Shown here one piece after another: positions 15,786 through 23,434 of a DNA stretch of 33,882 bases. Origin of the DNA: Armatimonadota bacterium (GTDB taxonomy: Bacteria > Armatimonadota > Armatimonadia > Armatimonadales > Capsulimonadaceae); contig JANXNV010000014.1 of assembly GCA_025353925.1 (NCBI GenBank), forward strand, positions 1 to 33,882, read 5' to 3'. A program made the position numbers and the translations under genes. The notes beneath the pieces are model-generated. The model was given only the letters and a program-made list of their open reading frames with translations, was not told the DNA's origin and did not search any database. Every line of letters begins with the position of its first letter. The first letter of the stretch is position 1.

Positions 15786-15830
15786 CCCCCACCCCCAGCC
15801 CCTACCCCCGCAGGCGGGAGAGGGGAGCAG
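15786..15830. repeat. GC-rich dispersed repeat in the rplJ leader
   Basis: A G/C-run hairpin sequence (CTCCCGCCTGCGGG core on the minus strand, flanked by GGGGCTGGGGGTGGG). It resembles short dispersed repeats found in many GC-rich genomes and lies just upstream of the rplJ Shine-Dalgarno site. Whether other copies exist in this genome cannot be seen here. Confidence 0.55.
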
Positions 15831-15840
15831 GCAGGAACCA

Positions 15841-15892
15841 AATAAAATACGCCCTGCGACTGCCGTAGACATAGAAGGCAGGTCGCAGGGCG
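15841..15892 (-). terminator. Attenuator hairpin between rplA and rplJ
   Basis: Minus strand: a 10-bp stem CGCCCTGCGA/TCGCAGGGCG, one bulged C, then CTGCC/GGCAG and a 12-nt loop, followed by TATTTTATT. It comes directly after the L10 leader and before rplJ, so it would let transcription be reduced after rplA. Confidence 0.75.
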
Positions 15893-15929
15893 CATGGTGC
15901 CGTGCGGAGAAAACTCAGCGCGGCGGGCG

Positions 15930-16010
15930 TATTCCTGTGTACCTCGGCTGGCGGGACAAGTCCCATTAAATCCACCCGGCGTTCGGGCGAAACCAACTGT
16001 CTGCGGCGAA
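15930..16010 (-). promoter_or_regulatory. L10-type ribosomal protein leader
   Basis: On the minus strand the sequence contains GCAGACAGTTGG, then TTTAATGGGAC and CAGCCGAGGTA. These are the conserved pieces of the L10 leader seen upstream of rplJ in other bacteria (AGACAG..GG, TTAAT, GCCGAGGT). It lies between rplA and rplJ as expected. The known ligand is L10 bound to L12. Confidence 0.7.
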
Positions 16011-16030
16011 ATCTTATGAAGTTTTGACGA

Positions 16031-16768
16031 TTAACCCTTGCCCGCAGCGATCAGCACGGCGCGGATGGGGTCAATACGGACACTCGGTCCCATGGTCGTG
16101 GACAGGGCGATCTTCTTGAAGTAGCGGCCCTTCGAGGCCGACGGCTTGGCTTTTTGCAGCGCATCCATCAGCGCATTGAAGTTTTCCTGGAGCTGCTCGC
16201 TGGTGAACGATGCCTTGCCGATGGGCGCATGCACGATGCCTGCCTTCTCGACACGGTATTCGACACGGGTAGCTTTTTTGATGTCGTTGACGGCCTGACC
16301 GATATTCGGCGAGACAGTCCCGGCCTTCGGGTTCGGCATTTTCTGCTTGAAGGTCGCACCGAGGCGGCCCACCTGGCCCATCATGTCGGGGGTCGCGAGG
16401 ATCAGGTCATACTGCTTCCAGTCGAGCGTCCCCTTCTGCACCTGTTCGATCAGCTCTTCCGCGCCGACCAGGTCCGCCCCGGCGGCTTCGGCATCGGCGG
16501 CTTTCGGGCCTTTGGCGAAGACCAGCACCTTGCGGCTCTTGCCGGTGCCATGCGGCAACGTGGTGACACCGCGCACCATCTGGTCGCCGTGGCGGGGGTC
16601 AACACCCAGGTTGAAAGAGACTTCGACGGTCTCATCGAACTTAGTGCTGGCGAGGCCTTTAACTTTTTCGAGTGCCGGAATGGGTTCCAGAAGCTCGTTG
16701 ACGTCGGTTTTCTTGGCAAGGGCCGCATAGCGCTTGCCGATGACTTTGACTCGATCTTGCTTTCGCAT
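16031..16768 (-). CDS. rplA: Ribosomal protein L1
   Basis: A 245-residue protein of the mobile L1 stalk of the 50S subunit, and in other bacteria a translational repressor of the L11 operon. The N-terminal part has [13 protein letters not shown] and [12 protein letters not shown], and domain II contains [13 protein letters not shown]. The usual GPRGLMPNPKxGTV region reads [15 protein letters not shown] here, with the GPRGL part replaced, which is a little unusual. The C-terminus ends [11 protein letters not shown]. The Shine-Dalgarno site is AAGGAG. It follows rplK in the standard order. Confidence 0.96.
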   Translation of the reverse strand: MRKQDRVKVIGKRYAALAKKTDVNELLEPIPALEKVKGLASTKFDETVEVSFNLGVDPRHGDQMVRGVTTLPHGTGKSRKVLVFAKGPKAADAEAAGADLVGAEELIEQVQKGTLDWKQYDLILATPDMMGQVGRLGATFKQKMPNPKAGTVSPNIGQAVNDIKKATRVEYRVEKAGIVHAPIGKASFTSEQLQENFNALMDALQKAKPSASKGRYFKKIALSTTMGPSVRIDPIRAVLIAAGKG

Positions 16769-16833
16769 TTTAGTCTCCTTGTGGTGCTGACGGGTGTTCG
16801 AAGCCCTCCCACAGTAATGCCTGCAAAGGCATA

Positions 16834-17259
16834 CTAGCCCGCGATGTCGATCCCCATCGAGCGGGCGGTTCCGGCGATGATCTTCATGGCCGCATCCGTG
16901 TCGTTGGCGTTCAGGTCCGGGGCTTTCATCTCGGCGATGGTGCGAAGCTGGGCCTGGGTGAGCGTGGCGACTTTGGTCTTGTTCGGTGTGCCCGAGCCGC
17001 TGGGGATGCCGGCGGCTTTCTTCAGCAGGTCGGCGGCGGGCGGGGTCTTGGTGACGAACGTAAACGAGCGATCTTCGTAAATGGTGATCTCGACGGGAAC
17101 AATGGAGCCGATCTGCGACGCAGTCCGCTCATTGTAGCCCTTGATGAACTCCATCATGTTGATGCCGTAGCCGCCGAGGGCTGGGCCGACGGGCGGGGCG
17201 GGAGTCGCTTTCCCCGCATTGATCTGGAGCTTGACGACTCCGGTGATTTTCTTTGCCAT
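16834..17259 (-). CDS. rplK: Ribosomal protein L11
   Basis: A 141-residue protein that binds the GTPase-associated region of 23S rRNA. It begins [25 protein letters not shown], the classic L11 N-terminus (here read as [16 protein letters not shown] and onward), and contains [14 protein letters not shown] and a C-terminal [13 protein letters not shown]. The length matches the family exactly. The gene lies between nusG and rplA in the usual order. Confidence 0.97.
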   Translation of the reverse strand: MAKKITGVVKLQINAGKATPAPPVGPALGGYGINMMEFIKGYNERTASQIGSIVPVEITIYEDRSFTFVTKTPPAADLLKKAAGIPSGSGTPNKTKVATLTQAQLRTIAEMKAPDLNANDTDAAMKIIAGTARSMGIDIAG

Positions 17260-17299
17260 GTTAGTTTAGTGTCCTTGCGAAATATCTACTGCGTCGCTG

Positions 17300-17830
17300 C
17301 TACGAAATTTTCTCGATCTGACTGAATTCCAGCTCGACCGGCGTATCGCGGCCAAAGATGGAGATCAAAACCTTGACCTTGTCTTTGGGCGCATTAATTT
17401 CCTGAATGCTGCCCGTGAAGTCCCCGAACGGGCCAGAATTGACACGCACGGCCTGGCCGATCTCCCACTTAGGCCGGATATACGGCTTGGTGTCGGACTC
17501 TTCGATGGCCTTCTTGATCTCGCGGACTTCGGAGTCTTTGACAATCGTCGGCTTGGCATCACCGACAAAGCCGATCACGCCGGTGGTGCTTTTGACCAGG
17601 TACCAGGTGTTGTCATCGAGAACCATCTCGATAAACACGTAGCCGGGAAAGACTTTGCGGTCGATCTCACTCTTTTTGCCCTGCCGAACCCGCGATTCTT
17701 TCTCGGTCGGCACCAGGATGTCGAAGACCTTGCCCTTGAGACCCATCGTTTCGGCGCGGCGCTCAATGTTGGTTTTGACCTTTTTCTCGTGTCCCGAGTA
17801 GGTATGAACGGCGTACCAGTGCTTCTGCAT
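17300..17830 (-). CDS. nusG: Transcription termination/antitermination protein NusG
   Basis: A 176-residue factor that binds RNA polymerase and links it to Rho or ribosomes. The NGN domain begins KHWYAVHTYSGHEKKV and includes FPGYVFIEMVLDD. The KOW domain is at the C-terminus (VRVNSGPFGDFTGSIQEI). The length is typical. It starts 10 bp after secE and is followed by rplK, so it belongs to the same operon, the standard arrangement. Confidence 0.97.
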   Translation of the reverse strand: MQKHWYAVHTYSGHEKKVKTNIERRAETMGLKGKVFDILVPTEKESRVRQGKKSEIDRKVFPGYVFIEMVLDDNTWYLVKSTTGVIGFVGDAKPTIVKDSEVREIKKAIEESDTKPYIRPKWEIGQAVRVNSGPFGDFTGSIQEINAPKDKVKVLISIFGRDTPVELEFSQIEKIS

Positions 17831-17840
17831 AGAGAGTCTC

Positions 17841-18167
17841 TTATTTGTGTGTCGTCGTAAACAGCGGGGTCGAAACTTGTGTCAAAATCACGTCGAGGCC
17901 GCCTACCCAGATCGCGACTGCCAGCACCAAAGCCAGCACGACGGTGGTGGACTTGGTCAGCACTTCGCGGTTCGGCCAGGTGGTCTTCTTCAGCTCCACC
18001 CAGGCTTCGCGAAAGAACTGCGCCGGATCGGTGGGCTTGCGCGACGCCATCGTCTGCGCTCGCCGCTGCGCCTGAGCCAGCGGGCTGCTGCCGGTGGACA
18101 CGGGCTTCGGAGCAGCCTTTTTCGGGCCGCTCGGCTCCGGGGTCGGATTGTCGTAACTTTTCGCCAT
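17841..18167 (-). CDS. secE: Preprotein translocase subunit SecE
   Basis: A 108-residue protein with one membrane span at the C-terminus (VVLALVLAVAIWVGGLDVIL), which clamps SecY in the Sec translocon. The conserved SecE signature is FFREAWVELKKTTWPNREVL, which reads here as FREAWVELKKTTWPNREV. The N-terminal 55 residues are a disordered Pro/Ser/Lys-rich extension. The start at 18167 has AAAGGTGA 8 bp upstream and is preferred to the longer frame. It is the first gene of the ribosomal cluster; the usual rpmG and tRNA-Trp are not in front of it. Confidence 0.92.
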   Translation of the reverse strand: MAKSYDNPTPEPSGPKKAAPKPVSTGSSPLAQAQRRAQTMASRKPTDPAQFFREAWVELKKTTWPNREVLTKSTTVVLALVLAVAIWVGGLDVILTQVSTPLFTTTHK

Positions 18168-18205
18168 AGAAGTCACCTTTACTGCCAAGCCCGATGGCCG
18201 GAGGC

Positions 18206-18236
18206 AAAAAAATGAACAGGGGTCACGCCCCTGTTC
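18206..18236 (-). terminator. Terminator-like hairpin in the secE leader
   Basis: Minus strand: GAACAGGGG-CGTGA-CCCCTGTTC followed by ATTTTTTT. It lies only about 9 nt after the predicted start of transcription and 39 bp before secE. No gene on this strand ends upstream, so it is not a normal terminator. It may attenuate the whole secE-rplL operon. Confidence 0.75.
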
Positions 18237-18251
18237 CGGTATCTATCGCTC

Positions 18252-18281
18252 AGTATGGCACATTGAATCGAAGTTTGTCAA
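18252..18281 (-). promoter_or_regulatory. Promoter of the secE-nusG-rplKAJL operon
   Basis: Minus strand: TTGACA at 18276-18281, 18-bp spacer, CATACT at 18252-18257. The predicted start is near 18245, about 78 nt before secE. Confidence 0.7.
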
Positions 18282-18320
18282 GCGGAGAGACTGGTTTTTA
18301 AAGCGACTTATGAAAGCGGC

Positions 18321-18349
18321 TTGACTCTTCCGCTCCCACAGTCCATAAT
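18321..18349 (+). promoter_or_regulatory. Promoter of gene 18358, predicted leaderless
   Basis: TTGACT at 18321-18326, 17-bp spacer, CATAAT at 18344-18349, then 8 bp to the ATG at 18358. It runs back to back with the secE promoter. Confidence 0.75.
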
Positions 18350-18357
18350 TAGTTACC

Positions 18358-18918
18358 ATGCACTCCCAAAAGCGCGGCATTACTTGTGTGACGTTCCTGG
18401 CGGCAGCATTTTGCTTTTCTGCACTGTCGCCCCCCGCCTCCGCCTGCGAGCTGGCAATCCTCTGGCGGGCGGACATGACCAATCAGGCAAAGACTTCCAG
18501 CGCGGCGGCGGCGATCCAGTTCGATTTCGCGCATCCCGGCGCGGCCGTGCGATTGAACACCAAGAACCTGCCCAATGTCCGTTCGGTCGAGCTGCATGTC
18601 GCTCGCTCCCACACGGATCACACCGGTCCGGTCGTGCTTTCGCTTTACACGGCGACGGACGGGCCCATGCCCGCTTCGCTGACCCGGCGGGTGACGCAGG
18701 CCGATCTGCATCCCCAGAGCCGCCCGAAAGTCAGCAGCTTCGCCGATCTGGTCCAGGCCGTCCTCGACCACCGCGCCTATGTCACCGTGACGACCAGGCA
18801 GCACCCCGAGGGCGAGATGTCCGGCTTCATCACCATGCACAAAGAGGCCGTCTACAGCAGCGACCCCACCGACAGCTCCCATGATCCCGCTTTGCACCGC
18901 GCGGCCTCGAAAACTTAG
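18358..18918 (+). CDS. Secreted CHRD-domain protein
   Basis: A 186-residue exported protein. Residues 1-29 are a signal peptide ending ASAC. The rest is a CHRD (chordin-like) domain with the family pattern NTKNLPNVRSVELHV and, near the C-terminus, HPEGEMSGFI, which corresponds to the usual HPxGExRGxl. Bacterial CHRD proteins are surface or extracellular; their ligands are not well known. The ATG follows a good promoter by 8 bp and there is no Shine-Dalgarno site, so the mRNA is probably leaderless. It converges with the YHS protein, with only 2 bp between the stop codons. Confidence 0.85.
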   Translation: MHSQKRGITCVTFLAAAFCFSALSPPASACELAILWRADMTNQAKTSSAAAAIQFDFAHPGAAVRLNTKNLPNVRSVELHVARSHTDHTGPVVLSLYTATDGPMPASLTRRVTQADLHPQSRPKVSSFADLVQAVLDHRAYVTVTTRQHPEGEMSGFITMHKEAVYSSDPTDSSHDPALHRAASKT

Positions 18919-18920
18919 CC

Positions 18921-19940
18921 CTACGGCTTAATTTCCAGCGTGAACGGCACGGTCAGCCACTGGCTGCGCCGCAGAAACTGCGCCCAGAGCTTGTAGCGAC
19001 CCGGCTTCGGCAGGGTCAGCTTGAACGAGAAACATGGCCCGTGCTCCGTCACCATGTCCGCCGTGATCGGCACGAGCTCCGGCTGTCCCGCCTGCCACAT
19101 CGCCAGCATCGCCGCCCCGTAGGATCCCGCCTGGACACCCTGCAGCGTGTGCGTATGCACAACCGTCCTCCCGTCTTCCCGCAGCGCGATCAAATGCCCC
19201 ATCACGCCCAAAATCGGCTGGAAATCGGTGCGCGGTCGCCCCGCCATATCCTTCAGCGTATAGGTCAAAGTCAGCTGATGGTTTGCTCGCAGGGCTTGCG
19301 GGCGACATTTGAGCGCGACACGAGTTTCTCCGACACGCTTTACACTGTCGGCGTCGGCTTTCAGTGCCGGATACAGTGCGAATCGTTTCCCGGAGCCGCC
19401 GATGGCGATTGTCGTTCGGAGTATCTGGTTGTCCCCATCGGCGGGCGTGAAGTCCGTAAACAGGAGGGTGCGGCCAGGGCGGGGAAAGGTCCAGGTCAGC
19501 CGGAACCGGCCATCGGTGCCGAGGGCCGGGTGCTGATGTTCGAACCAGCGAAAATCCGTGCTGACAAGCAGCAGATGCAGGGGTTTCTCGTGGACGGTCT
19601 CGAACTCGCGCACGCGCCGCCCTGAAGGCACCTCGTGGATGCTGAAGATCAGTGCCGCCGGCTGACCGGCGACCGCGCGGCCCGGCGCCTCCAGCGTCAG
19701 CCCGTAGGTATGGCGGCCTGTCCGAAGCCGCTGGGCCAGTGTCAGATACGCCGCCGGGGCCTTTTCGAAGCGCGAGAGGCAGCCCGCCGAGCAGAAGTAG
19801 TACGTCTTACCGCCGACAGCTTCCCGGTAAGGCGTCGTGTCCGTATCGGTAGTCATCCGGCACACGGGGTCTTTCGCATCATGCGCGAGTGCCGGAAGTG
19901 CGAGCAACAAGAGCAGCAGGAAAAAGCAAATACGGGGCAT
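18921..19940 (-). CDS. Secreted YHS-domain protein, probably metal related
   Basis: A 339-residue exported protein. The signal peptide is MPRICFFLLLLLLALPALA. Residues about 22-65 form a YHS domain: DPVCRM, YREAVGGKTYYFCSAGC and FEKAPAAYL, with three cysteines that can bind a metal such as copper. The remaining part is beta-rich with repeated Ig-like character and motifs LHLLLVSTDFRWFEHQHP and ILGVMGHLIALREDG; proteins with these pieces often occur near copper resistance genes. I infer a periplasmic metal-handling or sensor role. The start at 19940 is chosen over a GTG at 19985, because the signal peptide begins there. Its gene follows the GH18 gene by 54 bp on the same strand. Confidence 0.75.
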   Translation of the reverse strand: MPRICFFLLLLLLALPALAHDAKDPVCRMTTDTDTTPYREAVGGKTYYFCSAGCLSRFEKAPAAYLTLAQRLRTGRHTYGLTLEAPGRAVAGQPAALIFSIHEVPSGRRVREFETVHEKPLHLLLVSTDFRWFEHQHPALGTDGRFRLTWTFPRPGRTLLFTDFTPADGDNQILRTTIAIGGSGKRFALYPALKADADSVKRVGETRVALKCRPQALRANHQLTLTYTLKDMAGRPRTDFQPILGVMGHLIALREDGRTVVHTHTLQGVQAGSYGAAMLAMWQAGQPELVPITADMVTEHGPCFSFKLTLPKPGRYKLWAQFLRRSQWLTVPFTLEIKP

Positions 19941-19994
19941 GGTGATTGATACGCGCGAGGGACAAAGCGAGTTCCGGGTCTGCACAATGCGGAC

Positions 19995-21149
19995 TCAGCC
20001 GCCGTTCGCTTTCTTGATCACCTGCAGCAAGCCGTCTTTGTGCCCGGCAGGCTGGCCTTCCCGGTACCCTTCCCCCAGTTGCCAGATGATCACGCCGCCG
20101 AGGCCGTGGGAACGGGCGTACAGGACCTTTTCCCGGGCCAGCCGGGCATCGTCGAAGGAAACGAACTTCTTCGCTCCGCCTGCCGCTTCCCCAATACTCA
20201 GATACGGGGCATGGGCCAGCTTGTCCCAGTGATAGAGGCTGGGCTGGGTGTACTTATCGACAATCGCACTGTAGGCGAGGGTCTCGGTGGAAGTCCCGGC
20301 GATGCTCTGGGCAGGCCCGTCCGCGCCGGTCCAGACGTAGCCGTAAAACGCGATCCCGATGCCGAGCTTCGCCTTCGGCACACCGGCGGCCAAGTACAGG
20401 CGCACTTTTTCATCCGCCGAGGGAAACGCGCGGGTGTCCGTCATCAGAGTCTGGCCGTTGCCATAGAGTGAGCCATTGTACCAGGTCTTGAATCCGTCCC
20501 ATTTGCCGCTCAGATCGTAGGTCTGGATATTGATCTGGTCGAAGCAGTCCGCGAGGGCGGCGCACAGGCGAGGCTGCGTCCCCGGCTCCCCAGACGCGGG
20601 AATAGTCAGCAGCCACTTTGGGTTGGCCGACTTCATCGCCGTGCGCAGAGCACGGACGAACTGCACGAAGTTTTCCTCATCGGCAGGCAGGATCGGCTCC
20701 ATGTCCACATCGAGGCCGTCATAACCGCGCGTCTGGATAAACGCGAGCAGGTTTTTAATAAACCCGCCGCGCTTTTCGGCGGTCAGCACCGCGCTGATCG
20801 CCGGGCCGCTGCCCGCACCGCCGAGGCAGATCAGCACCTTGACCCCGCCCTTGTGTGCATGGGTGACCACATCCGCCGACTGCGTCGGCGTGATGGCTTG
20901 CAAGTTATTCTGCGGCGCATCCGCAACCGTGCCGTCAGCCCGGGGAACGATGGCAAAATGGACCAGATGCGTGATTGCGGAATAGTCGATCTTCTCCGGC
21001 CCCATGCCGCCGTCCTGGTTCCAGACGGGGTAGTAGGCCGTCACCCAGACGGGCGGGGTGGCGGCGGCAGCGGGTAAAACGGTTCCTATCGTGAATACAG
21101 TCGGGATCAAAAGCGCAATCAGTAAATGAGCGAGTGCAAATAGTCTCAT
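19995..21149 (-). CDS. Secreted glycoside hydrolase family 18 protein
   Basis: A 384-residue exported TIM-barrel enzyme. The signal peptide is residues 1-29. The GH18 catalytic motif DxxDxDxE is present as YDGLDVDMEP with Asp144, Asp147, Asp149 and the proton donor Glu151, and KVLICLGG is the usual preceding strand motif. The family hydrolyses chitin or beta-1,4-GlcNAc (chitinases, endoglycosidases) by substrate-assisted catalysis. There is no separate carbohydrate-binding domain. A Shine-Dalgarno-like AAGGAG lies 14 bp upstream. The YHS gene follows and may be cotranscribed. The 21206 palindrome lies upstream between it and the next gene. Confidence 0.88.
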   Translation of the reverse strand: MRLFALAHLLIALLIPTVFTIGTVLPAAAATPPVWVTAYYPVWNQDGGMGPEKIDYSAITHLVHFAIVPRADGTVADAPQNNLQAITPTQSADVVTHAHKGGVKVLICLGGAGSGPAISAVLTAEKRGGFIKNLLAFIQTRGYDGLDVDMEPILPADEENFVQFVRALRTAMKSANPKWLLTIPASGEPGTQPRLCAALADCFDQINIQTYDLSGKWDGFKTWYNGSLYGNGQTLMTDTRAFPSADEKVRLYLAAGVPKAKLGIGIAFYGYVWTGADGPAQSIAGTSTETLAYSAIVDKYTQPSLYHWDKLAHAPYLSIGEAAGGAKKFVSFDDARLAREKVLYARSHGLGGVIIWQLGEGYREGQPAGHKDGLLQVIKKANGG

Positions 21150-21205
21150 GGCTGGTTTTGGTACTCCTTGAAAATATCAGGAACCGGCATTTTCATGCCG
21201 GTCTC

Positions 21206-21240
21206 CCCGTAGGGGCGGGGCTTGCCCCCGCCCCTACGGG
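21206..21240. repeat. Dispersed GC-rich palindrome, copy 2
   Basis: Perfect 15-bp arms CCCGTAGGGGCGGGG and complement (21206-21220, 21226-21240) with loop CTTGC. It shares its core with 6986-7008, and a GGCATTTTCATGCC hairpin lies just before it, as in the other copy. Confidence 0.8.
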
Positions 21241-21271
21241 ATGGAACGAAATACGCCGGTTGCGCCGCGGC

Positions 21272-22009
21272 TCATGCCGTCTTGCGGCGCCGCGCAGCAA
21301 GGACGAGGCCGCCAAGAACCAGCGGCAGACCGAAGCCGACCGCCGTGGAGGCTTCTGGAACGGCGGGAGCCGAGTCGAAGGTCACACCGGAGATGTAGCC
21401 CTGATTTGTGGAGACGGTATAGGTCTCCCCCGGGGCGGCATCCGTAATGCTGTACTTGTAGATGGTGGCGAACGAAGCGGCACTGCCGGGGTTGAAGACG
21501 GACACCGGCGCGGAGCCGCTGCCGGTCACGGTCAGCACTGTCGGGCTTTCCAGGAGATTGGTCGAGTAGTTGGACAGAATGCCAAGTGTGAAGCTCTTGG
21601 CCGAGCCGACGGTGAAGCTGAAGATATTGCCGCCGCCGTCCCCGACCCCGTAGCCGACCTGACCGGCCTGCTTGCCCGTCGAAATGTTCGGGTAGCCGTA
21701 CCCGGTGGCATGGTCCACATTAAAACCCGTGAAGCCCGAGAGGTAGGCGGGCTGCGCGGTGATTGTCGTGGCTGTGGGAGCCGCCGTGAAGAGCGGCCCG
21801 GAGAAAACGAAGTGCCCGGCAGTCTGTCCGGCGACCGTCGTGTCGAACTCAATGAAGCCGTCCGCGCCGTAGGCCGGCTGGAAGAAGCTGCTCGCCGCAC
21901 TGCCGTAAACGGTGGAGCCACCGGCGGCAAGTGTGCCTGCAAAAACAGGCGTAGCGGCGGCGAGACTCAGGGCGGCGAGCGTGAAGCTAAGTTTGGTTAC
22001 GAGAATCAT
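21272..22009 (-). CDS. PEP-CTERM sorting domain protein
   Basis: A 245-residue exported protein. The signal peptide ends at TPVFA. The body is beta-rich with no recognised catalytic motif. The C-terminal sorting signal is VPEASTAVGFG, a hydrophobic stretch and AARRRKTA, so it is a probable exosortase substrate. It is the third such gene in this window. The Shine-Dalgarno site is AAAGGA, 10 bp before the ATG. Its upstream spacer (22010-22163) has several GC-rich potential hairpins, but no riboswitch class was recognised. It is transcribed on the same strand as the lipoprotein gene but separated from it by 154 bp. Confidence 0.83.
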   Translation of the reverse strand: MILVTKLSFTLAALSLAAATPVFAGTLAAGGSTVYGSAASSFFQPAYGADGFIEFDTTVAGQTAGHFVFSGPLFTAAPTATTITAQPAYLSGFTGFNVDHATGYGYPNISTGKQAGQVGYGVGDGGGNIFSFTVGSAKSFTLGILSNYSTNLLESPTVLTVTGSGSAPVSVFNPGSAASFATIYKYSITDAAPGETYTVSTNQGYISGVTFDSAPAVPEASTAVGFGLPLVLGGLVLAARRRKTA

Positions 22010-22163
22010 GCGCGGTTCCTTTCGGGAAAAGACGACGGCTCTTGCTCAGAACCGAAGAGGTACTACCCTGGTCGAAGCGGCCCGTTACGGCTGGACCGCC
22101 TATGCGCCTGCATCGCCGCAGAAACTCTGAGAGGAGGCTGGCCAATCGGAAGTGCTCGAATGA

Positions 22164-22385
22164 CTAGTGCTCCGGCCTGACATTCGAATCGGCGGCAGCC
22201 TGAGATTTAATGGCACCCTGCTGGTCAGGAGTGAGATGTGCAGCCTCTTTGGCCTTGATTTCCGCCTGTTGTGCGGAAGTAATTGGGGGCGGCACGTTCT
22301 GGCTCTCTTGATGGCACCCAGCAAGAAGAGATGCTGCGATTGCAGCGACTGCCGCTGCGAAAAGTGCTGAGGACTCTGATTGCAT
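22164..22385 (-). CDS. Small lipoprotein
   Basis: A 73-residue lipoprotein with a signal peptide ending in the lipobox LLAGC (Cys25), followed by a soluble Gln/Ala/Lys-rich helix (AQQAEIKAKEAAHLTPDQQGAIKSQ). Such small lipoproteins are frequent beside DUF1559 prepilin genes in this group of bacteria. The Shine-Dalgarno AAAGGA is about 9 bp upstream. The gene starts 41 bp after the DUF1559 stop and so is probably the second gene of that operon. The function is unknown. Confidence 0.75.
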   Translation of the reverse strand: MQSESSALFAAAVAAIAASLLAGCHQESQNVPPPITSAQQAEIKAKEAAHLTPDQQGAIKSQAAADSNVRPEH

Positions 22386-22426
22386 ACGAGCATTCCTTTA
22401 TCACAATAATGCCTGGGCGTGATCGG

Positions 22427-23287
22427 CTAGTAGGAAGGGGTGTAGCTGCTGGGTACATCGGCATTTGCAGTGACCCCAGGGATCCAGATATATCGCAGCC
22501 AATACTTACCACCCAGTGAGCCTTTCGCCATTGACTTCACGTGTCCGTCGACAAAAAGTGTGTTCGTGTGCAAATTGTGGCGATAGCGTGGATAAGCAGC
22601 TGGTGAAACAGCAAACGGTACAGGGGTCGCACTCGGATAAGGCTCATCATAGTCATAGGCAAGCTCCTTCTGCGGGGATGGATCGCCGACGGAGTCCCGA
22701 GGGACAAAATTCGTGGCAGACCCATCATTTTGGTAGCCGACCCAGTCCGATTCACTCGCGTTGAAGATTGGGAAATTGCCGCCGCCGCCCTGACCTTTTT
22801 CCAGGATAAGAACTTTGTTGGACGGTGAGTCCACCTGCGCCAATGAAGGCACAGTGATCCCGCTCGCTTCGGTCGGACACAGATAGCTGTGAACGCCATA
22901 TTCGGCGATCTGCACGGAGGGAAAATCAGGGCAGCTAAAGACGCCGCCTTTTCCGTTGAAGGTCGTCACCCCGGGAGCAACAACCGTACCATCCCCGTTT
23001 TTAATGTAGGGATAGATCGCATTCCCCCAATCCAGCGGATTTCCAAGGGCGTCAAAATATTGGCTGCGTGGGAATTTCTCGTCGAAATCCTGTGTGTACT
23101 GAGTCATCCCGAGGCCCATCTGCTTCTCATTGGAGGCGCAGGTGGTACGCCGCGCGTTTTCACGGACGCTTTGGAAGACGGGGAAGAGGATCGCCGCGAG
23201 AATCGCGATGATGGCGATGACGACGAGCAGCTCTATGAGCGTGAACCCGCGCTGCCGTGATGTCGAATCAGTCGTATGTCGATTCAT
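22427..23287 (-). CDS. DUF1559 prepilin-type protein, predicted LacI-regulated
   Basis: A 286-residue type II secretion/type IV pilin-like protein. The class III signal is [14 protein letters not shown] with cleavage before Phe and a conserved Glu at +5, followed by a hydrophobic helix and [16 protein letters not shown], the hallmark of DUF1559. The C-terminal part (H-X-G-type motif [14 protein letters not shown]) is also typical. DUF1559 proteins are numerous in Planctomycetes and Armatimonadota, with function unknown, possibly extracellular filaments or sensors. A Shine-Dalgarno site AAAGG is present. A near copy of the operator of the adjacent LacI gene lies at 23404-23417 in its upstream region. 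Confidence 0.9.
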   Translation of the reverse strand: MNRHTTDSTSRQRGFTLIELLVVIAIIAILAAILFPVFQSVRENARRTTCASNEKQMGLGMTQYTQDFDEKFPRSQYFDALGNPLDWGNAIYPYIKNGDGTVVAPGVTTFNGKGGVFSCPDFPSVQIAEYGVHSYLCPTEASGITVPSLAQVDSPSNKVLILEKGQGGGGNFPIFNASESDWVGYQNDGSATNFVPRDSVGDPSPQKELAYDYDEPYPSATPVPFAVSPAAYPRYRHNLHTNTLFVDGHVKSMAKGSLGGKYWLRYIWIPGVTANADVPSSYTPSY

Positions 23288-23367
23288 GATAACCTTTCGG
23301 ACCGCTCGGGTCAGTGGTTGAATCCCTCTCCGACATCAGCATTGCCTCGGAAGCAGGGACGCTGCGT

Positions 23368-23386
23368 GTTCACTCTCGCCGTGAAC
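23368..23386. repeat. Inverted repeat in the leader of gene 22427-23287
   Basis: GTTCAC and GTGAAC separated by 7 nt. It lies between the LacI operator and the start of the DUF1559 gene. It may form an RNA hairpin or be a protein site; I cannot tell which. Confidence 0.4.
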
Positions 23387-23403
23387 ATATAGATTTCTCG
23401 GTA

Positions 23404-23417
23404 TCTAAGCGTTTAGA
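23404..23417. promoter_or_regulatory. LacI-family operator 2
   Basis: TCTAAGCGTTTAGA, one base from the perfect palindrome TCTAAACGTTTAGA at 24495. It lies 18 bp beyond the LacI stop codon and 117 bp before the DUF1559 start. Confidence 0.7.
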
Positions 23418-23434
23418 GAAGAACCGAAAATTAC

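Noticed and set aside
22010-22163. A c-di-GMP-type riboswitch before the PEP-CTERM gene
   Set aside because: The region is GC-rich with several possible hairpins, but the conserved c-di-GMP-I core sequences were not found.
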